A stretch of DNA of 64,000 nucleotides from Tetmemena sp. SeJ-2015 (GCA_027382625.1 JAJKFJ010020752.1:1-64000); one strand, 5' to 3'. Shown: positions 52,401-62,671, numbered from the stretch's first letter. The notes: generated by a model from the sequence alone, not told the origin. Translations and numbers: made by a program.

Positions 52401-52974
52401 CCCTGCTTCACCCGGCGCGCAGATCGCGACCGCGCTTGGCGATGTGAGGGTCGAGGATCTGCGCGAGGGCGACCGGGTGATCACCCGTGACCGGGCTACC
52501 AGAAGATCCGCTGGATCGGCCGCCGCAGCCTGACGCAGCGGATCTGGCCGAGGCGCCGCAGTTCCGGCCGATCCGCATCGCAAGGGGGGCCCTTGGCCTG
52601 AATCTGCCCGACCGCGATCTTGTGGTCTCGCCGCAGCACCGGATGCTGCTGTCTTCCAGCCGGGCCGAGCTTCTGTTCGGCGATCACGAGGTCCTGATCG
52701 CCGCCACCCATCTGGTCGGACGGCATGGCGTGACCCGCGAAGCGCCGGAAGGGGTGACCTATATCCACCTGCTCTTCGATCATCACGAGATCATTCGCGC
52801 CAATGGCGCCTGGACGGAAAGCTATCAGCCGGGTGAGCTGACGCTGAGCGGCATGGACGATGATCAGCGCGACGAACTATTGTCGCTGTTTCCGCAACTG
52901 AAGGTCAATCCGAGTGTCCCCGCGGCAAGGACGTCGCTGAAACGCCGCGAGGTCGAGCGCTGTTCATGGCGTGA
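49464..52974 (+). CDS. RTX-repeat protein with C-terminal Hint domain, B (frameshifted)
   Basis: Start MAAGDVTLTGTDGAATLAGG. The N-terminal region has a few RTX nonamers, a strand-rich module (SVASSGGAVDSTTVAIDGGQ, LIWIDGVALNLNLALEAG), then three RTX arrays: about 50150-51120 ([20 protein letters not shown] and many others), 51440-51620 and 52070-52210. Spacers contain VDRIDW and DPLNPENGTAYF-like strands. The Hint domain starts near 52405 (CFTPGAQIATALG-like after a slip) and includes [30 protein letters not shown] and TYIHLLFDHHEII. The end RREVERLFMA is read to a TGA at 52972-52974. About 1170 codons with at least eight slips. A separate short second gene inside it cannot be fully excluded near 49630. 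Confidence 0.75.
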
Positions 52975-53087
52975 GTGTGGCGTAGATGCCACAATCCCCA
53001 CTGTTCTGACGCGTTTCGTGGGCCAACTAGGAAAAGACCTGGCAAAAGTTACCCCATTCCCGCCTGATGCCGCCTTGCAACAAGGTT

Positions 53088-53113
53088 AATTCGAAGAAGA
53101 TTCAAATTCGAAT
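53088..53113. repeat. AATTCGAA twice, 17 bp apart, upstream of gene C
   Basis: The palindrome-like octamer AATTCGAA occurs at 53088-53095 and 53105-53112. The flanks also form ATTCGAA...TTCGAAT. It lies in an AT-rich pocket in otherwise GC-rich DNA, 12 bp before the ATG at 53125, and could be a regulator site or part of the promoter of gene C. Confidence 0.45.
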
Positions 53114-53124
53114 GACCTGGCATC

Positions 53125-56100
53125 ATGGCGACAGTTACCGGCAACAACGGCGGCACACTCTTAGCGGCACTCGGGCAATGACGATATCTATGCCTATGGC
53201 GGCAGGATGTGGTCAATGCGGAGCGGGCAATGACACGGTTTTTGGCGGCACCGGCCATGACAGTCTTTATGGCGAGGCGGGTGACGATTCGCTGCTGGGC
53301 GAGGCTGGCAATGACCGTCTTTACGGCGGCGACGGCAATGACAGCCTTTACGGCGGTGACGGCAATGACAGCCTGGAAGGTGGCGCGGGCAATGACCTGC
53401 TGCGCGGCGACGCAGGCAATGACACGATAGTCGGCGGCGCTGGTATCGACACGGTCGACTACAGATATGGCGCGTCGGGCGCGACGATCAACCTGCAAAG
53501 CGGCAGCGCCAACATTGGCACAAGCGATGTCGACTCGATCTCGGGCGTCGAGAATGTCATCGGCACCGCCTATGCCGACAGCATCACCGGCAATACCGAC
53601 GGTAACGCGATCTATGGCGGTGGCGGCGCAGATACGTTGCTCGGCAGTGATGGCGATGACTATCTCAATGGTGGAGACGCGGCGCATCGATTCGGCGGCG
53701 TCGTCGGTAAGCGTCATCAGCTTTGCTTGGAGCTGCAGGGGTGACGAGCAGGATTGTCTCGGCGGGGTGGCAAGACAGGCCATCACGTCCGCATGACCTA
53801 TACCGATGACGGGGCGGGAACCGAGGCCTCGATTGAAAGCAATACATCGGCCTATGTCGGTGCGGGCGAAACATTCAGCACGACGTCGAATCTCTATCTT
53901 GCCGGGACCGGCTCAGGCGACACGTCGACCACGCGGATCGATTTCTCGGCCACGGCAGGAAGCGGCTTTCAGGATACGGTGACCAATGTCCGGTTCCGCC
54001 TGAACGACATCGATATGTCGAGCAACAGCTGGCAGGACGTCATCACGATCCTGGCCTATGACGCCAATGGCAACCTGATCCCGGTGACGATCACGCCATC
54101 AGGCAACGACACGGTCTCGGGCAATACGATCACCGCTGGAAACTCGTCAGATGCGCCAACGTCGTCGGCTGGTTCTGCGCTGGTCACCATTCCCGGCCCC
54201 GTGGCCTGGTTCACTATCGATTACAACAACAACTTTTCCTCCGGACAGCTGATCTATGTCTCGGACATCCAGTTCGTGGCCACGGCGCTGGACGAGGATT
54301 TCATCGATGCTGGGGCGGGGAACGACACTGTCACCTCGGATCGGCAACGACACGGTCGATGGCGGCACGGGCGACGACAGCGATGGCGGGGCCGACAATG
54401 ACCAGCTTTTCGGCGAAGCGGGCAATGACACGCTGTTCGGCGGCGCGGGGAATGACCTTCTGGACGGCGGGGCCGACAATGACGCGCTCTATGGCGGCGC
54501 GGGACGACACCTTGTCTGCGGCGCCGGAAATGACTCGCTGGATGGCGGGGCGGGGAATGATGTCCTTTCCGGTGGCCTGGGCAATGACACGCTGCTGGGC
54601 GGCGACGGCAATGACTCGCTCGATGGTGGGACCGCAATGACCAGCTTTTCGGCGGGCAGGGGGTAGACAGCCTTTACGGCGGCGATGGCAATGATCTGCT
54701 GGATGGCGGAACCGAGAACGACATTCTTGCGGGCGGAACAGGCGATGACACGCTGCTGGGCGGGGCCGGGTCCGACGCGCTCTCGGGCGATGACGGCAAT
54801 GACTCGCTGGATGGCGGCGACGGCAACGACTCGCTCGACGGTGGCACTGGCGATGACAAGCTTTCGGCGGGCTCGGGATCGACAGCCTTTACGGCGGCGA
54901 TGGCAATGACTCGCTGGATGGAGGCGCCGAGAATGACATCCTTTCCGGTGGCTTGGGCAATGACACGCTGCTGGGCGGTGATGGCAACGACTCGCTCGAC
55001 GGCGGCGCCGACAATGACCAGCTTTTCGGTGGGCAGGGGGTAGACAGCCTTTACGGCGGCGACGGCAATGATCTGCTGGATGGCGGAACCGAGAACGACA
55101 TTCTTGCAGGCGGAACGGGCGATGACACGCTGCTGGGCGGGGCCGGGGCCGACACGCTGTCGGGCGATGACGGCAATGACTCGCTGGATGGCGGGGATGG
55201 CGCCGACTCGCTCGACGGTGGCACCGGCAATGACACGCTTTTCGGCGGGCAGGGGCTGGACAGCCTTTACGGCGGTGCCGGCAATGACCTTCTGGACGGC
55301 GGCACAGAGCGCGACTTGCTGTCCGGCGGGTTGGGCGACGACACTTTGTACGGCGGAGCCGGGATCGACACGCTTTACGGCGATGCCGGCAATGACCTTT
55401 TGGATGGCGGCGCGGGCAGCGACCTTTTGTATGGCGGCGATGGTGCCGACACGATCTACTTGGCGGTGGCGAATGACACGGTCTATGGCGGCACCGGCGA
55501 CGATCTGATCACGGATCAGGGGCAGGGCACCGTCGGCGACGACAACCTGATCTATGGCGAGACCGGTCATGATCAGATCTGGGCCGGGCTGGGCAATGAC
55601 CTTGTCTATGGCGGCGAGGACAATGACAGCCTTTATGGCGAGGCGGCAATGACACGCTTTATGGCGGTTCGGCAATGACTATCTGGAGGGCGGCGATGGC
55701 GACGACCGCCTGTATGGAGGGCGGGGCAGACACGCTGTATGGCGGTGCGGGCGCCGATGCGCTGTATGGCGGCGGTGGCGGCACGCTGATCGACGGCGGC
55801 CGACCGCGATACGATCTATGGCGGCATCGGTGACACGGTCACGGGTGGCGGCACGGGCGACGATTTCGACGTGCTGGACCTGTCGGCCTGGGGCAAGGCG
55901 CAGACCAATATCCACAAGGACCCGTCAAATCCCGAGAATGGCTATGTCGAGTTCCTCGACCAGTTCGGCGCCGTCATCGGCACCATGTCCTTCACCGATA
56001 TCGAGACCATCATCCCCTGTTTCACCTCCGGCACCCGGATCACGACGGCGCGGGGCGAGGTGGCGGTCGAGATGCTGCGCAAGGGCGATCTGGTGATGAC

Positions 56101-56582
56101 GCGGGATGGTGGCCTGCAACCCGTCCGCTGGACGGGACGGCGCGACCTGAACCTGGCGCAACTTGTGGTGAACCCGGACCTTTGCCCGGTCCGCATCGCC
56201 GCGGGCGCCCTGGGGCCCAATGTCCCTGCGCGCGAGATGCTGGTCTCGCCGCAGCACCGGATGCTGATCGAAGGGCCGCGCGCCGAGATGTTGTTCGGCG
56301 AAGCCGAGGTTCTGGTCGCGGCTCTGCATCTGGTGGGCCTGCCCGGTATCACGCAGGAGCGCAGCCGGGCGTCAGCTAATCCATGTCATGTTCGAACGGC
56401 AACGAGATCGTGCAGGCCGACGGGGCCTGGTCGGAAAGCTTCCAGCCGGCACAGCGCATGGTCGGCGGGCTGGATCAGGCGCGGCGCGACGAGATCCTCA
56501 CGCTGTTCCCGGCCTTGCCGACCAAGTCGCCTTCCGCGGGGCGGCTACGCTCAGGCGCATAGGCGCGGGCTGTCGCGGCTAG
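53125..56582 (+). CDS. RTX-repeat protein with C-terminal Hint domain, C (frameshifted)
   Basis: Start [20 protein letters not shown]. A first RTX array (53190-53450), a short spacer, then a strand-rich module about 53790-54290 ([60 protein letters not shown]). A long RTX array follows at about 54320-55790 ([20 protein letters not shown] and over 40 others), containing a 378-bp duplication. The Hint domain begins near 56020 ([20 protein letters not shown]) with [13 protein letters not shown] and [19 protein letters not shown], then [20 protein letters not shown]. The end is uncertain: stops at 56562 or 56582 in different frames. About 1150 codons. Convergent with the MocA-like gene. Confidence 0.78.
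54520..55300 (+). repeat. Tandem duplication of 14 RTX nonapeptides inside gene C
   Basis: The block from about 54520 to 54897 recurs from about 54898 to 55275 with few changes. For example CAGCTTTTCGG at 54642 recurs at 55019, an offset of 377 bp, which is 14 x 27 - 1; the missing base fits the one-base slip near 54866. Hence the unit is 378 bp or 126 residues. Third-position changes show it is not a recent copying error. Confidence 0.7.
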
Positions 56583-57154
56583 ACGGCGCGCCTGCCAGCG
56601 GCCCACCTGTTGACTCTGCATGGTTCCGGGCCGCACAAGGCGCAGCCGGTCGCGGTGGCGCTGCAGGACGACCGCGCGCCTTCATCGCCCGTCAGGTCCA
56701 GCAATTCCCGGCGGCAAGCGCGGGAACAGGACGATGGCCGGGCGTGCCGTCGGCGGCCGCCCCGCGCAGATCGCGTGCGGAACTTCCTCATGGGCCAGCG
56801 CGATCCGCGTCAGATCTTCGTGGTGATCTCGGGCAGATCAGCCAGAAGCAGCATCACGGCGCGATCCGGGGGCAGGGCGGCGATGCCGGTCGTCAGGCTG
56901 GCCGACATGCCAAGCGCCGCCTGCGACGCGATGGCATGCGCCGCGCCGGTGGGGATCAGTGCGGTCAGCCGCGCGGGACGGTCGGGGGGAAGCACGACAA
57001 GGACCGGCAGGCCGGTGGCCTGGGCCGCGCGCGTGATCCGGGCCAGCAGCGGCTGGCCGTCGATATCCTGCAACAGCTTGTCCTCCCCCCGCATCCGCGA
57101 CGAGGCGCCCGCGGCAAGGATCAGGATGGTCAGTCGGGGTGGCGGGACGCGCAT
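56579..57154 (-). CDS. MocA/MobA-like nucleotidyltransferase, 3' part frameshifted
   Basis: A small NTP-transferase-fold protein. Start MRVPPPRLTILILAAGASSR, where LAAGASSRM with nearby GEDKLL is the nucleotide-binding motif; MLLLADLPEITT marks the metal site (the family has DMP or DLP). After a slip near 56815 the rest is in pieces: LTGDEGAR, RHRDRLRLV. In the family it is involved in molybdenum cofactor cytidylyl- or guanylyltransfer, often for xanthine dehydrogenase-type enzymes. The usual end with DLDTPEDW is not visible, so the C-terminus may be lost or garbled where it meets gene C. No molybdoenzyme genes lie in the window. Confidence 0.75.
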
Positions 57155-57267
57155 GGCCCGTCATGACATGAAAGCGCCGCCGGTTCACCTGTCCTTTGGT
57201 TCAAGCCGTACAAGGCCGCGATGCCGCGTAGCGTCGCCGCACAAAACGTCGAGCCTGTTTCGCAAAA

Positions 57268-57309
57268 AGGCCGGGGGGCACTCTGCCCCCCGGACCCCCC
57301 TGAGGATAT
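57268..57309. repeat. GC-rich palindromic intergenic repeat, copy 2
   Basis: Same core as the copy at 23259-23299: GGCCGGGGGGC, spacer ACT, CTGCCCCCCGGACCCCCC, a T, and GAGGATAT. It lies between the MocA-like gene start (57154) and the stop of the flavoprotein gene (57341), both on the minus strand. Confidence 0.75.
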
Positions 57310-57340
57310 TTAAGAACAGATGAAGCGGGTAGGGGAGAGG

Positions 57341-59761
57341 TCACCCCCGCATCCGCGCCCCGTCCGCGTCCCAAAGCGGTGCAAGATGGACCGTCGCGCG
57401 GCGGCGTTCGCCAAGGATCTCGATCTCGCATTCCAGACCGTCCCTGACCTTGTCGGCGGGCAGGAAGCCCATCGCCACGGATGTGTTCGTCCAATGGCTG
57501 AACCCGCCCGAGGTGCAGAAACCCACCACCGCGCCGTCCAGCCAGATCGGCTCCCATGCCACGACATCGGCGTCCTTGGCATCGACGACGAAGGAGACGA
57601 GGCGGCGTTTCGGCCCCGCCGCCTTTTCCGCCGTGGCGGCGGCCTTGCCGATCCAGTCGGCATCCTTGTTCCAGCGGATGAAACGGTCGAGGCCGGTTTC
57701 GCAGGGGGTGTAATCGGGGCTGAACTCGCGCCCCCATGACCCGAACCATTTGTCGAGGCGCAGCGACATCATCGCCCGCATGCCAAAGGGCCGGATGCCG
57801 AGGTCCTTGCCATTGGCCATCAGCACATCCCAGAGATGCCGCACCGACATGTGGTCGCAAAAGATTTCAAAGCCGAGGTCGGCGGTGTAGCTGACGCGCT
57901 GCACGATGCAATTGGCCATGCCGACGGTCATGCGTTTCACGTCCATGAACTTGAACGCATTCGCCGAGACGTCGCTGCGCGTCACGCGGGCCAGCAGGTC
58001 GCGCGCCGCAGGTCCCGCGATCTGGAAGCCCGAGCGGCTATCCGAGACGTTCTCGACCGTGACGCCAACCATCATGTTCTGCTCGAACCAGCGGTGATGC
58101 CAGCCCTGCGCGCCATAGCTGGCGGTGAGCTGGAATTCGGTTTCCGACAGGCAGGAGACGGTGAAGTCACCGATGATCTTGCCGGAATGGGCCAGCATCG
58201 GCGTCAGCGACAGGCGGCCCGGTTTCGGGATCGCCCCGGCCATGATCCGGTCGAGCCATGCCCGCGCATTCGGCCCCTTGACGGTATATTTGCCGAAGTT
58301 CTGCAATTCGTTGATGCCGACGCCCTCGCGCAGGGCGCGGACTTCGGCCTTGGTCGCCTCCCATGCGTTCGAGCGTTTGAAGGTCGGCGTCTCATAGGTC
58401 GGCTCGCCGGGGAGGGCGTAGTAGTTCACCACTTCCAGCCCGTATTGCTGACCCCAGACCGCATTCAGCGCGGTGTTGGTGTCATACATCGGCGTGGTGC
58501 GGAAGGGGCGGGCGGCGGGGCGTTCCTCGTTCGGGTAGCCGACCGAGAAGCGCATCTGGTAATTCTCGATCACCTTGGGGACGGTATAGCCCGGCGTGGT
58601 CCAGTTGCCGAAACGCGCCACGTCAAAGCCGCGCGGATCGCGTTCCACCTCGCCCTCGATCATCCATTGCGCCAGCGCAAGGCCCATGCCGCCACCCTGG
58701 CTGAAGCCCGCCATGACGGCGCAGGCGCTCCAGTAATTGCGCAGGCCCGGCACGGGGCCGATCAGCGGGTTGCCGTCGGGGGCAAAGGTGAACGGCCCGT
58801 GGATCACGCGCTTGACGCCGGTGCGTTCCAGAACGGGGAAGCGGCGATAAGCGAAATTGACCGAATCCTCGATCTTGTCGAATTGCTCGTTCAAGAGTTC
58901 ATGGCCAAAGGTCCACGGCGTGCCGTCGACCGACCACGGCTCGCAGGGCTTTTCGTAAAAGCCGATGCAAAGGCCGCGGCCTTCCTGCCGCAGATAGCTT
59001 TCGCCGCCGGGGTCCATCACATGCGGGAATTCGCGGCCCGATTTCAGGATGTCCATGATCTCGGGGATGTCGTCGGTGACGAGGTATTGGTGCGCCATCG
59101 GCAAAAGCGGCAGGTAGACCCCCGCCATCGCCCCGATTTCCCGCGCCCAGAGGCCGCCCGCGTTCACCAGATGCTCGGCGATGATCGTGCCCTTTTCGGT
59201 CACCACCTCCCACGACCCGTCGGGGCGCGGGTTGGTTTCCAGCACGCGGTTGTGCAGCACGATTTCGGCCCCAGCCATGCGCGCGGCCTTGGCATAGGCA
59301 TGTGTGGTCCCCGACGGGTCGAGGTGGCCGTCAAGCGGGTCATAAAGCGCGCCGATGATCCCCTCGAGGTTCACCATCCCGTCGGTCAGCTTGTTGATTT
59401 CCTCGGGGCCGAGGATTTCGGTATCCAGCTCCATGTAGCGGTGCTTGGCGCGCTCGGCCTTCAGCTGCTCGAAGCGGGCGGTATTGTCGGCAAGGGTGAT
59501 GCCGCCCACATGGTGCAGCCCGCAGGACATGCCGGTGATCGCTTCGAGTTCCTTATAGAGCCGGATCGTATAGCCTTGCAGCGCCGCCATGTTGGTATCG
59601 CCGTTCAGCGTGTGGAACCCGCCCGCCGCGTGCCAGGTCGAGCCCGAGGTCAGTTCCGACCGTTCGACCAGCATCACGTCCGACCAGCCCAGCTTGGTCA
59701 GGTGGTAAAGCACCGAACAGCCGACGACTCCGCCGCCGATCACCACACGCGGCGGGTTCAC
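57341..59761 (-). CDS. FAD-dependent dehydrogenase with GcvT domain (sarcosine/dimethylglycine dehydrogenase-like)
   Basis: A clean 806-residue protein. N-terminal FAD domain: VVIGGGVVGCSVLYHLTKLG, GSTWHAAGGFHTLNGDTNMA, later MDPGGESYLRQEGRGLCIGF and SACAVMAGFSQGGGMGLALA. The C-terminal half is a GcvT-type folate-binding domain: REGVGINELQNFGKYTVKGP, HSGKIIGDFTVSCLSETEFQ, FGMRAMMSLRLDKWFGSWGR and a barrel tail KRRLVSFVVDAKDADVVAWE. Homologues oxidise dimethylglycine, sarcosine or related N-methyl amines and pass the methyl group to tetrahydrofolate. The GTG at 59761 follows AGGAGT. It is 90 or so bp before a hairpin and the liv operon, in the same direction. Confidence 0.92.
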   Translation of the reverse strand: MNPPRVVIGGGVVGCSVLYHLTKLGWSDVMLVERSELTSGSTWHAAGGFHTLNGDTNMAALQGYTIRLYKELEAITGMSCGLHHVGGITLADNTARFEQLKAERAKHRYMELDTEILGPEEINKLTDGMVNLEGIIGALYDPLDGHLDPSGTTHAYAKAARMAGAEIVLHNRVLETNPRPDGSWEVVTEKGTIIAEHLVNAGGLWAREIGAMAGVYLPLLPMAHQYLVTDDIPEIMDILKSGREFPHVMDPGGESYLRQEGRGLCIGFYEKPCEPWSVDGTPWTFGHELLNEQFDKIEDSVNFAYRRFPVLERTGVKRVIHGPFTFAPDGNPLIGPVPGLRNYWSACAVMAGFSQGGGMGLALAQWMIEGEVERDPRGFDVARFGNWTTPGYTVPKVIENYQMRFSVGYPNEERPAARPFRTTPMYDTNTALNAVWGQQYGLEVVNYYALPGEPTYETPTFKRSNAWEATKAEVRALREGVGINELQNFGKYTVKGPNARAWLDRIMAGAIPKPGRLSLTPMLAHSGKIIGDFTVSCLSETEFQLTASYGAQGWHHRWFEQNMMVGVTVENVSDSRSGFQIAGPAARDLLARVTRSDVSANAFKFMDVKRMTVGMANCIVQRVSYTADLGFEIFCDHMSVRHLWDVLMANGKDLGIRPFGMRAMMSLRLDKWFGSWGREFSPDYTPCETGLDRFIRWNKDADWIGKAAATAEKAAGPKRRLVSFVVDAKDADVVAWEPIWLDGAVVGFCTSGGFSHWTNTSVAMGFLPADKVRDGLECEIEILGERRRATVHLAPLWDADGARMRG

Positions 59762-59910
59762 GGGCAGCACTCCTGTGCAAGATTGCGGGCAGCTTGGCCG
59801 CAGCACGGGCAGAGGTCATGAGGTTTTGCGACAAGATATGTCGCTAACTGGCGCAGATACTTTGACACTTCATCTCGGAGCGCATGCGCCACGGGCAAAC
59901 CGAATGGAAA

Positions 59911-59936
59911 CGCCACTGGCGCAAGAACCAGTGGCG
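59911..59936 (-). terminator. Hairpin after livM
   Basis: CGCCACTGG at 59911-59919 and CCAGTGGCG at 59928-59936 form a perfect 9-bp stem with an 8-base loop. On the minus strand it comes 40 bp after the livM stop and is followed by TTTCC, so it may end the liv transcript. It lies about 150 bp before the flavoprotein start. Confidence 0.6.
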
Positions 59937-59975
59937 TGACCATTGAAACGCTGGGTTGCGGCCGGTCGAAGGGCG

Positions 59976-61291
59976 CTACTTTTCGGGAATAAGCCCCTTG
60001 GGCGCGAAGCGCAGCACCAGAAGCAGCACCACGCCCAGCGTCAGAAGCCGCATATGCGCCGCCGTCTCCTGCAACTGCGCCTTGAGATCGCCCGGGGGCA
60101 GGCCTGCGGTCAATGCGTCCATCAGTTGCGGGCCCAGGAACTCGACCGCGAGATAGAGCCAGCCGATCAGCAAGCCGCCCAGAACCGAGCCCCAGTTGTT
60201 GCCCGACCCGCCCACGATCACCATGACCCAGATCAGGAAGGTGAAGCGCAGCGGCACATAGCTGGACGGGGTCAACTGCCCTTCCATCGAGGTCAGCATC
60301 GCCCCGGCCAGGCCGACCACGGCGGCGCCGATGATAAAGATCTGCAGATGGCGGAACTTCACATCCTTGCCCATCGCCTCGGCCGAAACCTCGTTGTCGC
60401 GGATGGCGCGCATCATCCGGCCCCAGGGCGAATTCAGCGCCCGTTCGGTCAGCCAGATCAGCAGGACCAGAAGCCCGCCGAACAGCGCCGCATAAAGCAG
60501 TTTGACGAAGATGGTCGATGTGGCGACCGGATCGAGGCCCAGGCCGTTCACAGATCCAGATAGGCCGGATTGGCCTGAAGATCGACTTCCATCGGCACCG
60601 GCCAGGGCCGGGGCAGGTTGACCAGGTTCTCACCCCGCGATCAAGCCAGTCCTCGTTCTTCATCACCGCGACCACGATCTCGGCAATGCCAAGGGTCGCG
60701 ATGGCCAGGTAATCCTCGCGCAGGCCCAGGGCGATCTTGCGATCGCCCAGGCGGCGCGGCGGCCAGATGCGCGCCCACCGGCCAGGCCCAGAGCGAGGCA
60801 GGCCGAATCCGCCGATATTGCCGGCCTGGGTCGGGTTGAACGCTTCGACCGCCAGAACGGCAGGGTCCAGATTGCGCGATAGATGAAGAAGGCCAGGATC
60901 AGGAAGGCGGTCAGCGCAGCGCGCGCAGGCGCGGACGCGGCAGCCGCATAGAGCCGCCCGGCGGAAGATGGGAACCGCAAGACAGCGCCGACAGGATGCG
61001 CGGCGCCCCTCGAGCCGCCCATCCCAGGCGCGGCACGGGCGCGGAAATCAGACACAGCCAGCCGCCAGCGCGACCGATCCCATGATCCCGGTCGAGAACA
61101 GGCCCGCATAGCCCCATTGGATGTTCACCCCGATCGCCATGATCGCCGACAGAAGGGCAAGGTTCAGGATGTTGAGCGACAGGTTCCAGCTCTGGAACAC
61201 GCCCGTCAGCAGGAACAGGACGGCGACGCCTGCGAACATCAGCAGGTTGCGGCGGGTGCGGCTGGCGGGATCGACGGGAGGAACGGGTCAT
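59976..61291 (-). CDS. livM: Branched-chain amino acid ABC transporter permease LivM (frameshifted)
   Basis: LivM family permease. The start at 61291 gives MTRSSRRS and, after a slip, MFAGVAVLFLLTGVFQSWNL and NIQWGYAGLFSTGIMGSVAL. The centre (about 60560-61060) is cut by many slips: FNPTQAGNIGGFGL-like and SREDYLAIATLGIAEIVVAV-like traces remain. The C-terminal third is clean: FVKLLYAALFGGLLVLLIWL, RMMRAIRDNEVSAEAMGKDV (the EAA-like loop), WVMVIVGGSGNNWGSVLGGL and LLLVLRFAPKGLIPEK. About 435 codons. Follows livH with 1 bp between stop and start triplets. Confidence 0.85.
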
Positions 61292-61292
61292 G

Positions 61293-62289
61293 TCACTTGC
61301 CTCCGAACAGGCCGTTCGGGCGGAACAGCAGAACGATGATCAGGATGACGAAGCTGACCGCTACCTTGTAGTCGGTCGACAGCCCTGATACAGCCCGTCG
61401 CCCAGCCATTCGGGCGGCACCAGATAGGACAGGATCTTGCGCCAGGCATTGGTCACCAGAAGTTCCGAGAAGGCGACGATGAAGCCCCCCGCGATGGCGC
61501 CGAGGGGCGAGCCGAGGCCACCCACGATGGCGGCAGCGAACATCGGCATCAGAAGGCCGAAATAGACGAAGACGCGATAGCTCTTGTCCAGGCCGTACAG
61601 CGTGCCCGCGATGCAGGCCAGCGTCCCCGCGATGATCCAAGTCACCTGCACCACGCGGTCGGGGTTGATGCCGGACAACAGCGCCAGATCCTCGTTGTCG
61701 GAAAAAGCGCGCATGGATTTTCCGGTGCGGGTCTTTTGCAGGAACCAGAACAGGAAGGCGACGCAGATCACCGCCACCACGACCGAGACGACGGCGGTGG
61801 TCTTGATCGCCAGGGGCTCGGCCAGGCCGGTCCAGGCCTTGAAATCCTGCGGTCAGCGCCATGCGCCGCCATCGACGAAATTCTTCTCGGGGGTGCCGAT
61901 AAATTCATCCGCACCAGCCCGTTCATCACGAACATCACCCCTGTCGAACGATGACCGAATGATCGGCGGCCTCGCTTGCCATAGAAGCGATAGACCACGC
62001 GGTCGGTGGCCAGCAGCATGGCGATTGTGACCAGGATGCCGAAGGGCAGGGCCAGAAGCGCGGTGGGCAGCGGTCCGGCGGTGATGCCAAGGGACTGGAA
62101 CCACCAGGTGAACAGGATCACGAAGGCGGTGCCAAAGGCCATCGTGTCGCCATGGGCAAAGTTGGAAAAGCGCAGCACGCCGAAGATCAGCGTGATCCCC
62201 AGCGCCCCCAGCGCAAGCTGGCTGCCATAGGCAAGGCCGGGCACGAGGATGAAATTGGCGAAAGCCGTCAGGGCGTTCAGAAGATCCAT
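61293..62289 (-). CDS. livH: Branched-chain amino acid ABC transporter permease LivH (frameshifted)
   Basis: The start MDLLNALTAFANFILVPGLA at 62289 is followed by LALGALGITLIFGVLRFSNF and AHGDTMAFGTAFVILF, typical of LivH. Slips lie at about 61965, 61900, 61850 and 61390. The middle (ICVAFLFWFLQKTRTGKSMR, AFSDNEDLALLSGINPDRVV) contains the cytoplasmic loop that meets the ATPases. The end, VILIIVLLFRPNGLFGGK, stops at 61293-61295. The start overlaps the stop of the small upstream gene as TGATG. Confidence 0.88.
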
Positions 62290-62671
62290 CAGCCCGCCTC
62301 CGCCGTGCATTTGCCCTGGGCGGCGGTGCCGATCAGCCCGCCGGAAGTGTGCTCGTTCGACACCGCCGCCAGCGCGCCATCGGCGGCAAGGGTCAGGATG
62401 CCGATGCCGGTCTCGCCAGTCCGCAACAGGAAGCTGCGCCCCACGCCGTCTGGTCAAGAATGGTCAGGTCGATCCCCTCGGCTGTGGTGGTCATGCGCGC
62501 ACTTGTGCCGTCTTCGGCGATGATCAGCCGGAAGGGCGGGTTTTCGGTGCCCGGCCTCGGCCTGCTGCGGCGCTTTCGGGGTTGCACAGGGTAGCCAGCG
62601 TGCAGTCAAAGCTTTCGGCCAAGCGCCGGGCGCGTCCAGGGCCGGCCAGCCCACGGCGCGCAGGGCGGCAT
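62289..62671 (-). CDS. Small secreted protein inside the liv operon, unknown function
   Basis: Between livF and livH lies a frameshifted frame of about 125 codons starting at an ATG at 62671. It has a signal-peptide-like start, then ESFDCTLATLCNPESAAA, FRLIIAEDGTSARMTTTAEG, IDLTILDQTAWG, and after slips GETGIGILTLAADGALAAV, and ends with GKCTAEAG before TGA 62289-62291. Three cysteines and a beta-rich pattern suggest a small periplasmic protein. I do not know the family. Because it overlaps livH it is probably translated with the transporter. Confidence 0.5.

Noticed and set aside
54320..55790. A CRISPR array, because of the regular DNA repeats
   Set aside because: The repeats are 27-bp coding units in frame with RTX nonapeptides, with no spacers of constant length and no cas genes.
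47363..56582. RTX cytolysin (pore-forming toxin) call for the three RTX genes
   Set aside because: No hydrophobic pore-forming region, no acylation-site context, no hlyC-type acyltransferase, and Hint domains at the C-terminus; these look like calcium-binding surface or secreted proteins.
57836..59821. A 661-codon open frame antisense to the GcvT-like dehydrogenase
   Set aside because: Same reason: His/Arg/Ala-rich shadow of a well-conserved minus-strand gene.
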